A DNA stretch of 32,793 nt from Novosphingobium chloroacetimidivorans (GTDB taxonomy: Bacteria > Pseudomonadota > Alphaproteobacteria > Sphingomonadales > Sphingomonadaceae): the NCBI RefSeq assembly GCF_014204535.1, contig NZ_JACHLR010000027.1, positions 1-32,793 of the forward strand. The letters run 5' to 3'. The notes beneath the pieces were generated by a model. The model made no database searches, was not told where the DNA came from, and was given only the letters and a program-made list of their open reading frames with translations. The position numbers and the translations under genes were made by a program. Positions within the stretch are counted from its first letter, which is position 1. Each line of letters starts with the position of its first letter. Shown piece by piece: positions 8,236-16,172 of this stretch.

Positions 8236-8991
8236 TCAGTCCGGGCGCTCGGCTTGCTCCAGCCCCACTCGCACTTCGTCGAGAAGCGCGGTCGCTTCCG
8301 AGACAAGCTTCCGCATCCGTGCATGGCCCGGCGCTTCGCGGGCGGTGAGGCCGTGAAGGAATACGCGCACGCCGAAGCGCGTCTGCTGCTCCACCTGCTG
8401 CATGTCGAGTTCCTGCCCCCAGGCCGCACTGTTCGCGGGCCCCGCCACGATCAGGTTGAGGAACGCCTGCCCGGCCTGCAGCGCTTGCCTGGGCGCCAGT
8501 TCCAAGCGCCGCGCGAACAACTCAGAGAGATACGCAACCGTCGGCTCAGTTCCGAGCCGTACGTTTTCCACGCTGATCTCGGGCATGCGCACGGATTCCG
8601 CGTTGGTGAGGCGCAACAGTCGCAAACCGGCAGGCTTCAGCACGTTGGCGACGAGTGCATCGCCGATCCGCACCAGACTTTGCTCCAGATTGTCGTCCTC
8701 CAGAGCGCGAAGGCTATCGATCGGTACGATCCAGTCATCGATCGCACGTGAGAGCGCCGCCATGAACAGGCGTTTCTTGTCTCCGTAGCGCGCATAGACG
8801 GTCCGCTTGGCCATCCCCGCAGCGGCGACGATGGCATCGATGCTTGTGCCGTCGAACCCTTTCTCAAGAAACAGGTCGAGCGCCCTGTCGAGCAGCGCTT
8901 CATTGCTCAATGAAGGACGGCCGGAGCGGCGTCGCACTGACGCGCCAGCGTCGGCTTTGTCTTTGCCGCTTGCTATGAGCCCCCTCGTCAT
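8236..8991 (-). CDS. TetR/AcrR-family transcriptional regulator
   Basis: 251-residue TetR-type repressor. After a basic, disordered N-terminus (about 25 residues), the DNA-binding domain runs from ALLDRALDLFLEKGFDGTSI through DAIVAAAGMAKRTVYARYGD to KKRLF (about residues 33-80), a textbook helix-turn-helix. The C-terminal half is the ligand-binding and dimer domain of the AefR-like type (FLNLIVAGPANSA). It lies between the LLM operon, which runs the same way, and the divergent SDR gene. Three similar 17-base sites occur at 8174, 8997 and 9048. It probably represses the oxidative genes and itself until a pathway compound binds. The ATG at 8991 has only a weak ribosome site. Confidence 0.92.
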   Translation of the reverse strand: MTRGLIASGKDKADAGASVRRRSGRPSLSNEALLDRALDLFLEKGFDGTSIDAIVAAAGMAKRTVYARYGDKKRLFMAALSRAIDDWIVPIDSLRALEDDNLEQSLVRIGDALVANVLKPAGLRLLRLTNAESVRMPEISVENVRLGTEPTVAYLSELFARRLELAPRQALQAGQAFLNLIVAGPANSAAWGQELDMQQVEQQTRFGVRVFLHGLTAREAPGHARMRKLVSEATALLDEVRVGLEQAERPD

Positions 8992-9355
8992 CTCGCTACG
9001 ACTTTAACACGACTGTGCCCTGCTATCAACGATTGCATAAACCGCTACAGGTGCTAAATGTCGAGGTGTGAGGCCCGAACGCGGCTATGTCCGAGGCGTC
9101 ACGGGTAGCGATGCAAAATCGGTAAATGCCGTGGCATTCGGACATCTAGGATCGCAATCAACCCCTAGGCCCAAGTCGATCATTGGTAGAAAATCCGAAC
9201 CGGTCTGAGCGAAGGTCACAGTTTACAAGTTACGGTGCCGAACAGTAGCGATGCCGAACCATGGCGACGAGAGCCGGTGGAGTTAAAAGATCAGGATTTA
9301 GCTGGTGCTGATTCAAATCGAGCCAGTTTAAATAATAGGACTGAGAGAGGATAAA
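8992..9355. promoter_or_regulatory. Divergent tetR/SDR control region with two candidate TetR sites
   Basis: 364 bases without a gene. Two candidate TetR sites were read: 8997-9013 (containing GACTTTAACAC, identical to the site before the LLM gene) and 9048-9064 (reverse strand TCGACATTTAGCACCTG, sharing TTTA-CACCTG with the first site). A further small palindrome AATGCC-GT-GGCATT is at 9125-9138. The SDR gene has a clear GAGAGAGG ribosome site just before 9356. No -10/-35 pair stands out clearly. Confidence 0.4.
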
Positions 9356-10246
9356 ATGACAGAGATCACAGGCCGCACAGCGGTGGTGACCGGCGGCGGC
9401 AGCGGCATCGGCATGGGTTTAGCCAAAGCCCTGGCCACCGCCGGTGCCAGAGTCGCCGTTGCCGACATCATGCTCAGCAATGCCCAAGGCGTCGTGGATA
9501 CTATCCGCGCCGAGGGCGGCCAGGCGATAGCGGTCGAATGCGATGTGTGCGAGCGCTCCTCAATCCAGGCGATGAAGACCGCGGTTCATGACGCTTATGG
9601 CCCAGTGCAACTCCTCTTTGCCAACGCCGGCGCGACATCATTCGATCCACTTGTCGAGATGTCGGACGAAGATGTCGACTGGATCCTGCAGGTGAACTTG
9701 CACGGCGTCATTAACACGACCCGGGCGTTTCTGCCTGATATGATCGCAGCAGGCGGTGGCCACATCTGCGCAACTTCATCGATGGCAGGACTGTTGCCGG
9801 GCTGGATCCCGGTCCATGCGCCGTACTCGGCAGCTAAGGCCGGAGTGATCGGCTTGATGATGAACCTCGCGCTTGAAGTCGCCGAGTACGACATCCACAC
9901 GACTTCATACTGCCCGGGTGGCGTGGCTACAGGGATGAAGGTCAACAATTCGCGCTATCGTCCGGCAAGGTTCGGCGGCCCGGCAGACGGGGGCGTGCAG
10001 GTTGGCGAGGCCTCATCGGTCGCTCACTCACATGACTTCTATACACCCGAGGCGGTTGCGCCGATGGTGCTGGACGCCGTGCGGCACAATCGAGCCTTCG
10101 TATTCGACCATCCTGCTCAGCGAGCACACTTCCGCACTACATATTCCGCCGTGGTAGAGGCGTGTTATGACGCGGCGGAGCAGTGGCATGACTACAACGG
10201 CACGCCGGACGCGAACCCGCACGGGGCAGTGTTACTGAAAGACTGA
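9356..10246 (+). CDS. Short-chain dehydrogenase/reductase (SDR)
   Basis: 296-residue classical SDR, an NAD(P)-dependent alcohol/ketone oxidoreductase. The cofactor motif is TGGGSGIG (12-19), with D62 in CDV contacting adenine, NAG at 90-92, and the catalytic set N114, S142, Y157 and K161 (YSAAK). An acidic residue after the second strand (VADIM) suggests NAD rather than NADP. A C-terminal segment of about 90 residues (from KVNNSRY) is longer than the minimal 250-residue SDR and probably shapes the substrate pocket. It is transcribed away from tetR with a strong ribosome site. A likely role is oxidation of a hydroxyl intermediate in the same pathway as the LLM and FAD enzymes, inferred from neighbourhood. 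Confidence 0.93.
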   Translation: MTEITGRTAVVTGGGSGIGMGLAKALATAGARVAVADIMLSNAQGVVDTIRAEGGQAIAVECDVCERSSIQAMKTAVHDAYGPVQLLFANAGATSFDPLVEMSDEDVDWILQVNLHGVINTTRAFLPDMIAAGGGHICATSSMAGLLPGWIPVHAPYSAAKAGVIGLMMNLALEVAEYDIHTTSYCPGGVATGMKVNNSRYRPARFGGPADGGVQVGEASSVAHSHDFYTPEAVAPMVLDAVRHNRAFVFDHPAQRAHFRTTYSAVVEACYDAAEQWHDYNGTPDANPHGAVLLKD

Positions 10247-10582
10247 AACAGGGGACGCGGCAGGCTCTGCTCACGAAGAGCCATTCACCTGGGCGCTGTC
10301 GATCACGAAGAAAATGAGGTATTTTTAGATAACATATCGATTTACCTATGGGGCATTAAATCACAGAACCAGTATACTTCGAGTTTTACTGAGTGTGTTG
10401 TAGAGCACAATGGGTAAGAGGGGGACATAAACACTCACAGCACGCCATAAATAACGGTTTTATTGTCAGCGACAATGCGCGCTGAAGCGGATCATACGCT
10501 AGTTTATCCGCCAGAAATCAACAACGATTCATAAATTCTGGGAACAAAGGCGCAAGACGCGCTGCACGACTGGATAACGAAC
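10247..10582. promoter_or_regulatory. AT-rich intergenic region before the MFS carrier
   Basis: 336 bases with no gene. GGCTCT-GCTCACGA-AGAGCC just after the SDR stop (from about 10262) could form a weak hairpin, without a T-run. An exact 6+6 inverted repeat with a 3-base centre, ATTGTC-AGC-GACAAT (10462-10476), lies about 105 bases upstream of the MFS start and is an operator candidate. The AT-rich stretch 10319-10480 is the likely promoter area. Confidence 0.4.
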
Positions 10583-11857
10583 ATGTCGCAGGAGAGCAGT
10601 ATTATTCCCTACAGCGAATGGCGGAATCATGGGCCTCTACTCATCCCCTGTCTTGCAGGTATAATTCTGTGTGCGACCCATGGATTCATGATGGGTGTGA
10701 TGATTGGCCCTCTCGAAAGAGAATTCGGATGGACGCGCGCCGAGATTTCCTCGGGCCAGTTCATCACCGCCGTAACGGCACTGCTGCTGGCTCCTGTCGC
10801 TGGAGCGGCGGTAGACCGTTTCGGGCCGCGCTTGATCGGTCTGATCGGCGTGCCGCTATATTGCGGGAGTCTGGCGATGCTTTCGTTAGCTACGTCTAAT
10901 CTAATGAGCTGGTGGGCGCTGTGGCTGGTTATAGCGCTTGCCAGTATGCTTGTGATGCCGATGGTGTGGACCACATCCATAAATGGTTACTTCCACCGTC
11001 ACAGGGGAAAAGCACTTGCTGTTGCCTTGTCTGGAACGGGCATCGCGGCTGCCATTGTCCCGATGCTGACATTCACGTTGATCAGAGAGGTAGGCTGGCG
11101 CATGGCCGTCGTAGCCGAAGCAACTATAGCCCTCTTGGTCGCCTATCCCCTGGTAATTTTCATATTCTACGGACCTGGGGATAGGGCAATCACATCAGCA
11201 TCAACCACCTTTGCCGGCATTGATCCCGCGAGTACGGGAGTGTCGGTCAGGGAGGCTTTACGGTCCGTCCGATTTCTGAAGCTTGCGGGTGGTGCGGTAA
11301 TATTCGCGGTGGCCGCCGCAGCATTGACGTTCAACGCTGTGCCCATTGTAATTGCACAGGGAATTGAGCCGGAAATTGCTGCGACCATTGCCGGATTGGT
11401 TGGGCTTGGCTCGATCATTGGTCGGCTCGTTGGAGGCTATCTGCTCGACAGATTCAACGCCGCCAAGGTTGCTGGTATGGGCGTACTCATACCGCTAGTC
11501 GTTATCGTGCTACTGCTCGCGTTCGAAAACTCGGTCCTAATGGCCGCATTGGCATGTCTTATCCTCGGCCTGGCAGTCGGGCTGGAGGTAGATGGATGCG
11601 CCTACCTCGCCGCGCGGCATTTTGGCGTCAAGAGCTTCGGCACCATCTTCGGCACTATAAACGGTCTGCTTCTGTTCGGCAGCGGGATAGCGCCAATCGT
11701 CGCCAATGCAATTTTCGATGTGACCGGCAGCTACGAACTGTTCCTTTGGCTCTCAACTCCCGCATTCCTGACCGCTTCGGCATTGTGGCTTAATCTTGGA
11801 CCGTACCCGGTATTCGGTCAGGACATTGCGACGAGCGATGCGCGTCCTGGTCGATGA
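10583..11857 (+). CDS. MFS transporter, monocarboxylate/oxalate-formate antiporter-like
   Basis: 424-residue major facilitator with 12 predicted membrane helices. The segment GPLEREFGWTRAEISSGQF after the first helix is characteristic of the MCT/OFA-like subgroup, which carries small carboxylates. The loop 2-3 motif is DRFGPRLIG, and the second half repeats it as GRLVGGYLLDRFNAAK. It should sit in the inner membrane. It follows the SDR gene on the same strand but with a 336-base gap, so it probably has its own promoter. It is a candidate uptake or exchange carrier for the acid degraded by the oxidative genes to its left. The ribosome site before 10583 is weak (GGATAAC). Confidence 0.88.
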   Translation: MSQESSIIPYSEWRNHGPLLIPCLAGIILCATHGFMMGVMIGPLEREFGWTRAEISSGQFITAVTALLLAPVAGAAVDRFGPRLIGLIGVPLYCGSLAMLSLATSNLMSWWALWLVIALASMLVMPMVWTTSINGYFHRHRGKALAVALSGTGIAAAIVPMLTFTLIREVGWRMAVVAEATIALLVAYPLVIFIFYGPGDRAITSASTTFAGIDPASTGVSVREALRSVRFLKLAGGAVIFAVAAAALTFNAVPIVIAQGIEPEIAATIAGLVGLGSIIGRLVGGYLLDRFNAAKVAGMGVLIPLVVIVLLLAFENSVLMAALACLILGLAVGLEVDGCAYLAARHFGVKSFGTIFGTINGLLLFGSGIAPIVANAIFDVTGSYELFLWLSTPAFLTASALWLNLGPYPVFGQDIATSDARPGR

Positions 11858-11982
11858 AGGGCTCTGCAACATCAAAAACCTGAACTTGATTGTGTACAAT
11901 GCTTCATCGCAAGGGGCCGCTCAGTCAGCCAATCGCGCCAGCAGAAGAAGCTTCTCGGAAGTACGTCCTTCGACAGCGAGAT

Positions 11983-12025
11983 TCGGCATTGCGTCGCTCC
12001 AGCGGGGGGAGCGGCGCAATGCCGA
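11983..12025 (-). terminator. Long hairpin between MFS and TonB receptor
   Basis: An 18-base stem with one G-T pair (11983-12000 with 12008-12025) and a 7-base loop. It starts 6 bases past the stop of the leftward TonB receptor, with no T-run on either side. Position and strength suit an end-of-transcript structure serving the receptor and possibly both convergent genes. Confidence 0.6.
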
Positions 12026-12031
12026 GTGCGC

Positions 12032-14236
12032 CTAGAAGTTGCCGGTCAGCTTTACGCCCACCGTGCGTGGGTCGCCGTAACCGTAGAGATAGCCGCGGAT
12101 CGTCTGGTTGTTGGTGGTGAAGGTAATGTACTGCTTGTTGGTCAGGTTGCGGACAAAGACCTGCACCGAATAGCGCGCGTTGGCGGGTTTGTACTCCAAA
12201 TATCCGTCTACCAGCACATAGCCATTCTGAGTATTCTCGGGGAAGTTGTAGATGCTGAAGTACTGCTTGGAGCGGTAAGTGCCGCGCACGTCGGCGGTAA
12301 GGCCGCCGTCACCGATGGCGAAGGTGCGCTGCAGGCCACCGGCCATGGTCCACTTGGAGGCTTGAGGCAGGCGATTGCCTGACAGATCGACTGGCACCGT
12401 TGCGCGAGGTCCGTTCGGGCCTTGGTTGGTGTAGGTCGCCTGGAAATCGTCGAACTTGGCCGAGAGATAGTTTACCGCCAGGTTGAGCGTGCCGATCGGC
12501 GCGATCTTGGCGTCGAGGCTGGTCTCCACGCCCCAGATCTTGGCCGAACCGGCGTTGACGATGCCGGCGATAGTGTTGTTGCAAACGCTGCACAAGCCCA
12601 GAGATGCCTGATAGCCCTTGTAGTCGTTATGGAAGCCGGAAACGGAGAACAGCGCCCTACGCCCGAGGAACTGCTGCTTCAGGCCGCCTTCGATGACCGT
12701 GGATGTCTCCGGGTCATACGAGAAGCTGCGCAGCCCCGAGGTGTTGAAACCGCCGGCCTTGTAGCCGGAATCCACCTTGGCATAGAGCATCGTGTCGCTG
12801 GTCGGGTTCCAGTCGACGCCGGCATGGTAGGTCAGCTTCTTCGACTTCACGTCACCGTTCTGCGAACTTGTCGAGGTCTGCACGCCGTTGGTGTACCCAT
12901 ACCCCACACCGACACGGACACGTGAGTCCCAGGTCTGGCGCAGGCCACCGCTCAGCGTCAGCGTCTCGACCGGGCGGTACGTCACTTGCGCGAAGACTGC
13001 CTTGGAGATCGTGTCGACCTTGGGATCAACGAACCGGGTCAGCTGCACGAACTGGTTGTTGAAAAGCGTCTTGGTACCTGAATCGAGCTCTGACGCTTCC
13101 TTGAAGTAGTACAGGCCCGCCTGCGCCGACAACGGCTGCGCTGCATCGCTGGACAGACGCAGCTCGTGGCTCATCGTCTTGGGTTTTTCGTGCTGAATGA
13201 ACTTTGCCGCAGTCATTGTCGTCAGGTTGCTGTTGGACTGCTGGTACTTGTAATCGACCGTGTCGTAACCGCCGTTGTAGTTCAATGTCAGCGCATCGCT
13301 GAAGTGATAGTTGAAATCCCAGTGAAAGCGGATGTCGTCGATGTCCTGGAAGAACGGCACCAGGCTCGACCATTCGTCGGCGTAGACGCCGGCAGGCTTC
13401 TGGTGAACGATGTCGGTGCGCGTGGCATTGTCGACGAACGGGATTTCCTGGAACGTCGCGCTGGTGCCGCCCGAGTGCGTGTACTGGAACATCAAGGTAC
13501 CGTCGAACCGCTCACTGGGCTGGAAGGCCACGGCAAGGCGACCCGAAGCCGAATTCGCCTTGTTGTTACCCTCGGGCTGCAGCGGGTTCTTGTAGTAGGC
13601 GTTATGCTGGAACGTGCCCCACGACGCGCGGACCTGTACGGTATCGCTCAGGGGTACGTTGAAGGCGCCCTCGGTATTGAGCGTGCCGTAGTTACCGCCA
13701 GTGATCGAGGCGAAGCCTTCCAGCTCCTTGGTCGGCTTCTGCGTAATGAAGTTGATGACGCCACCGATGGCATTGCGGCCATAGAGCGTGCCTTGCGGTC
13801 CGCGCAGCACTTCGATCCGCGCCAGATCGTAGAGCGACTGGTTGAGCGTATAGGTGCGGTTTGCGAAGAAGTTGTCCACGCCGATGGCGACTGCAGGGTC
13901 GCCGATCTCGCTGTTGCTCTGGCTCAAGATGCCGCGGATGCCGATGAAGACCGCGGGCTGCGCCGAGGTCGCGAAGCTGATCGAGGGCGTAACGCGCGAC
14001 AAGGTGCCAAGGTCATGGACGCCGGTGGCGCGCACTTCATCGCCCGTCAGCACGTTCATCGCGATCGGCGTCTTAGCGACACGCGAGTTGCTTTTCTGAG
14101 CGGTGACGACGATGTCGCCAGGCGCTGCGACATCATTGGCCGGCTGGTCGGGGGCGGTCTGCGCCTGAGCCGATCCAGCGATCAGAAGCCCACTGGCGAT
14201 GGCGGCCACGCTAACAGCGCCGAATGTCTTACTCAT
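12032..14236 (-). CDS. TonB-dependent outer-membrane receptor, oligosaccharide-type candidate
   Basis: 734-residue TonB-dependent receptor. The start at 14236 is preceded by AAGGGGAATGAC and opens a clean signal peptide (MSKTFGAVSVAAIASGLLIA, cleavage after GSAQA). The TonB-box region GDIVVTAQKSNSRVAKTPIA follows, then the plug with RIEVLRGPQGTLYGRNAIGG, and a barrel ending VGVKLTGNF. It is divergent from a GPH-type sugar symporter, an arrangement common in sphingomonad and Caulobacter-like carbohydrate loci, where the receptor brings oligosaccharides into the periplasm. A glycoside substrate is therefore inferred from context and not from the protein itself. A hairpin lies right after its stop. 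Confidence 0.95.
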   Translation of the reverse strand: MSKTFGAVSVAAIASGLLIAGSAQAQTAPDQPANDVAAPGDIVVTAQKSNSRVAKTPIAMNVLTGDEVRATGVHDLGTLSRVTPSISFATSAQPAVFIGIRGILSQSNSEIGDPAVAIGVDNFFANRTYTLNQSLYDLARIEVLRGPQGTLYGRNAIGGVINFITQKPTKELEGFASITGGNYGTLNTEGAFNVPLSDTVQVRASWGTFQHNAYYKNPLQPEGNNKANSASGRLAVAFQPSERFDGTLMFQYTHSGGTSATFQEIPFVDNATRTDIVHQKPAGVYADEWSSLVPFFQDIDDIRFHWDFNYHFSDALTLNYNGGYDTVDYKYQQSNSNLTTMTAAKFIQHEKPKTMSHELRLSSDAAQPLSAQAGLYYFKEASELDSGTKTLFNNQFVQLTRFVDPKVDTISKAVFAQVTYRPVETLTLSGGLRQTWDSRVRVGVGYGYTNGVQTSTSSQNGDVKSKKLTYHAGVDWNPTSDTMLYAKVDSGYKAGGFNTSGLRSFSYDPETSTVIEGGLKQQFLGRRALFSVSGFHNDYKGYQASLGLCSVCNNTIAGIVNAGSAKIWGVETSLDAKIAPIGTLNLAVNYLSAKFDDFQATYTNQGPNGPRATVPVDLSGNRLPQASKWTMAGGLQRTFAIGDGGLTADVRGTYRSKQYFSIYNFPENTQNGYVLVDGYLEYKPANARYSVQVFVRNLTNKQYITFTTNNQTIRGYLYGYGDPRTVGVKLTGNF

Positions 14237-14553
14237 GTCATTCCCCTTGACCATGTGTTCTGTGTCCACCCGCACTGTGCCAAGCGATTGTCGCGACCCG
14301 AGGCTCGTTGCCTGTGCAGTCCAGGATGGCTTCGGTGTGCGCTGCGGGACGGCTTCGGCAAAATATTTTTGGCGGATGCCTTGGTTTAGAGAATCCGAGG
14401 TTCCCGCCATGTAAAAAAAATCGGTTCGATCTCACTCGAGAATCCCGCCGCACGGCGTGCGCGGTACGACGGGCGTCCGTATAGCGTTTCCCGAACCAGG
14501 GCCGCGGAATTGATGAATCGGCGGAACCGGGCGCGCGTGATAGCGCCACGAGG
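14237..14553. promoter_or_regulatory. Divergent promoter region, TonB receptor / GPH symporter
   Basis: 317 bases between the two divergent transport genes. It holds an AT-rich patch (AAAATATTTTT near 14361) and an A-run near 14413, probably the promoter core. A small inverted repeat CGCAC-GGC-GTGCG lies near 14450. No copy of the AGCGCT operator found in the xylose part was seen here, so these two genes may be under different control. Confidence 0.4.
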
Positions 14554-15921
14554 TTGAACCATCAGGACACCCTCCGCGTGAACACTCCACGGATCAAGAC
14601 CACCTTTCCGGAGATCTTCGGCTACGGCTTGGGCGATTTCGCGTCGAACCTGATCTGGACGACGACGCTCACCTATATCGTCTTCTACTACACGGATATC
14701 TACGGCATCCCCGCAGCGCAGGTTGCTACGATCCTGCTGGCGTGCCGCGTGTGCAGCGCCGTCATCGATCCCGTCGTGGGCACTCTCGTCGATCGTCGGC
14801 ATGGCTCGGAACAGGCACGGCCATTCATCATCTGGGGCGCGGCCCCGCTGGCGCTTGCCACGTTCCTGGCATTCGTGCCGGTCGGCCAGGACAACACGGT
14901 CAAGATTGCTTGGGCAGTGTTCACCTTCCTGCTGCTCAGCACCACATACAGCTTCGTCAACACCGCCTACGGCATGCTGGTGAACCTGATGACAAAGGAC
15001 ACCGGCGAGCGCCTGAAGCTGACATCGTCGCGCATGATCGGCGCGAATATCGGCGCGGTGTTCATCGGCGGCGTAACTTTGGCGGGCGTCCGGTTCTTCG
15101 GCGGCGGCGATCAGGCTCGAGGGTTTATGATTTTCATGGGCGTGGTCGGCCTGTTCGCGGCCGGCTGCTTCGCTGTGACCTGGGCGATGTGCCGAGAGAA
15201 GCTGCGCCCCGCCACCGCCCAGACGGCCGAGGTGAAAGCGCCTTGGCGAACGCTCGTCGCCAACCGCCCGTGGTTGCTCCTGACCAGCATGAAGTTCTGC
15301 AACAGCACGGCGAACACGTTGTCGCTCGGCAGCCTGACCTTCGCCTCGATCTACCTGCTGAAGACCGGCGCGGAGTTTAGCGGCACTCTGATCGCTGCGC
15401 TTACGGGCGCCAGCTTCATCGGCGTCTGGATTGCGATGCCGCTGACCAAGCGCCTTGGCAAGCGCGCCAGCGTTCGCTTGACCAACTTCGGCCAGGCATT
15501 CTGCTTTGTGCTGCTGGCCATGCTGCCGCTAGGCGGCACGACGACGCTGGTGCTGGTCTCTGCGATCGGCCTGATGATCGGCATTCGCGACCCGCTGACT
15601 TACGCGATGCTTTCGGACACGCTGGATCCTGGTGTCTCGAACAGCGGGGTGAGCGCCATGGGTCTGGGCTATTCCATCGCCTCTGCTGCGTACAAGGTGG
15701 CGGCGGGCGTGGGCGGGGGGCTCTCCGCCGCCCTGCTTGCCGCAGGCGGCTACGTTGCCGGTGCACCGGAGCAGACGGAGTCTGCGCTTCGTGCGATCCT
15801 CATCGGCTTTGCGGTCCTTCCAGCGGCCATCGTTTTCATCTCAGGCGCGATCACGTTCTTCTATCCATCGGATGCGCAGATGGATGCGCTCAAACAGCGC
15901 AACGCCGAACCGCGACTCTGA
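14554..15921 (+). CDS. GPH-family sugar:cation symporter
   Basis: 455-residue inner-membrane symporter of the glycoside-pentoside-hexuronide family (as in MelB and XynB-type carriers). The hallmark N-terminus GYGLGDFASNLIW, the cation-site region TTTLTYIVFYYTDIYG, and DPVVGTLVDRRHG after helix 2 are all present, with 12 predicted helices. The start is uncertain. TTG at 14554 has its purine-rich sequence too close, while GTG at 14578 (447 residues, MNTPRIKTTFPEIFGYG) has AGGA at a better distance and is more likely. It is divergent from the TonB receptor and convergent with the GH3 gene. Together they would import a glycoside and cleave it in the cytoplasm. A strong terminator follows. Confidence 0.92.
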   Translation: MNHQDTLRVNTPRIKTTFPEIFGYGLGDFASNLIWTTTLTYIVFYYTDIYGIPAAQVATILLACRVCSAVIDPVVGTLVDRRHGSEQARPFIIWGAAPLALATFLAFVPVGQDNTVKIAWAVFTFLLLSTTYSFVNTAYGMLVNLMTKDTGERLKLTSSRMIGANIGAVFIGGVTLAGVRFFGGGDQARGFMIFMGVVGLFAAGCFAVTWAMCREKLRPATAQTAEVKAPWRTLVANRPWLLLTSMKFCNSTANTLSLGSLTFASIYLLKTGAEFSGTLIAALTGASFIGVWIAMPLTKRLGKRASVRLTNFGQAFCFVLLAMLPLGGTTTLVLVSAIGLMIGIRDPLTYAMLSDTLDPGVSNSGVSAMGLGYSIASAAYKVAAGVGGGLSAALLAAGGYVAGAPEQTESALRAILIGFAVLPAAIVFISGAITFFYPSDAQMDALKQRNAEPRL

Positions 15922-15956
15922 GCGGACAGCACAGGCCTTTGAGAACCCACCCTCGG

Positions 15957-15987
15957 CCGGTCGTTAATCCGACCGGTCTTTTTTTTT
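15957..15987 (+). terminator. Intrinsic terminator of the GPH symporter gene
   Basis: Stem CCGGTCG (15957-15963) pairs with CGACCGG (15970-15976) around a 6-base loop. A run of nine T (15979-15987) follows on the plus strand. This is a typical Rho-independent terminator 36 bases after the stop. Confidence 0.92.
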
Positions 15988-16021
15988 GCGGCACAGAACG
16001 CCGCTGACGGAAGGTCATGAC

Positions 16022-16050
16022 AAAAACGCGGCGAGGTTCCCCTCGCCGCG
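16022..16050 (-). terminator. Intrinsic terminator for the leftward GH3 gene
   Basis: Perfect 10-base GC stem CGCGGCGAGG (16027-16036) / CCTCGCCGCG (16041-16050) with a 4-base loop. On the minus strand it is followed by TTTTT (16026-16022). It lies about 120 bases past the GH3 stop, on the far side of the intergenic repeat. Confidence 0.85.
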
Positions 16051-16060
16051 TCGGTGATTC

Positions 16061-16152
16061 TAAGCATCTTCACTGTGGTGAATACGCTCTGGGCTTTTGA
16101 TGACACATTTCCCGAACCATTGACCGTGAGCGATCAACTTGAAAAATGCTCG
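16061..16152 (+). repeat. Intergenic repeat, diverged copy 1
   Basis: Shares its whole layout with 32605-32694. First comes a short hairpin (arms around 16062-16074 and 16078-16090, imperfect), then about 57 conserved bases beginning TTTTGATG and containing CCATTGACCGT and TCAACTTG. By direct comparison, 41 of the first 50 aligned bases (from 16092 and 32638) are identical. The conserved part can itself fold, since its start (GCATTTTCC type) and end (GGAAATGC type) are complementary. Both copies follow plus-strand genes. A second small hairpin (16155-16171) abuts the GH3 stop. Confidence 0.8.
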
Positions 16153-16172
16153 AACCTCCGCCGCGCGGAGGC

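Noticed and set aside
13166..14389. Long open frame on the plus strand opposite the second TonB receptor
   Set aside because: It is antisense to a clearly functional receptor gene, has no family motifs, and is explained by high GC codon bias.
14386..14802. Minus-strand open frame across the GPH symporter start
   Set aside because: Begins inside the symporter gene antisense and covers the divergent promoter; no support beyond openness.
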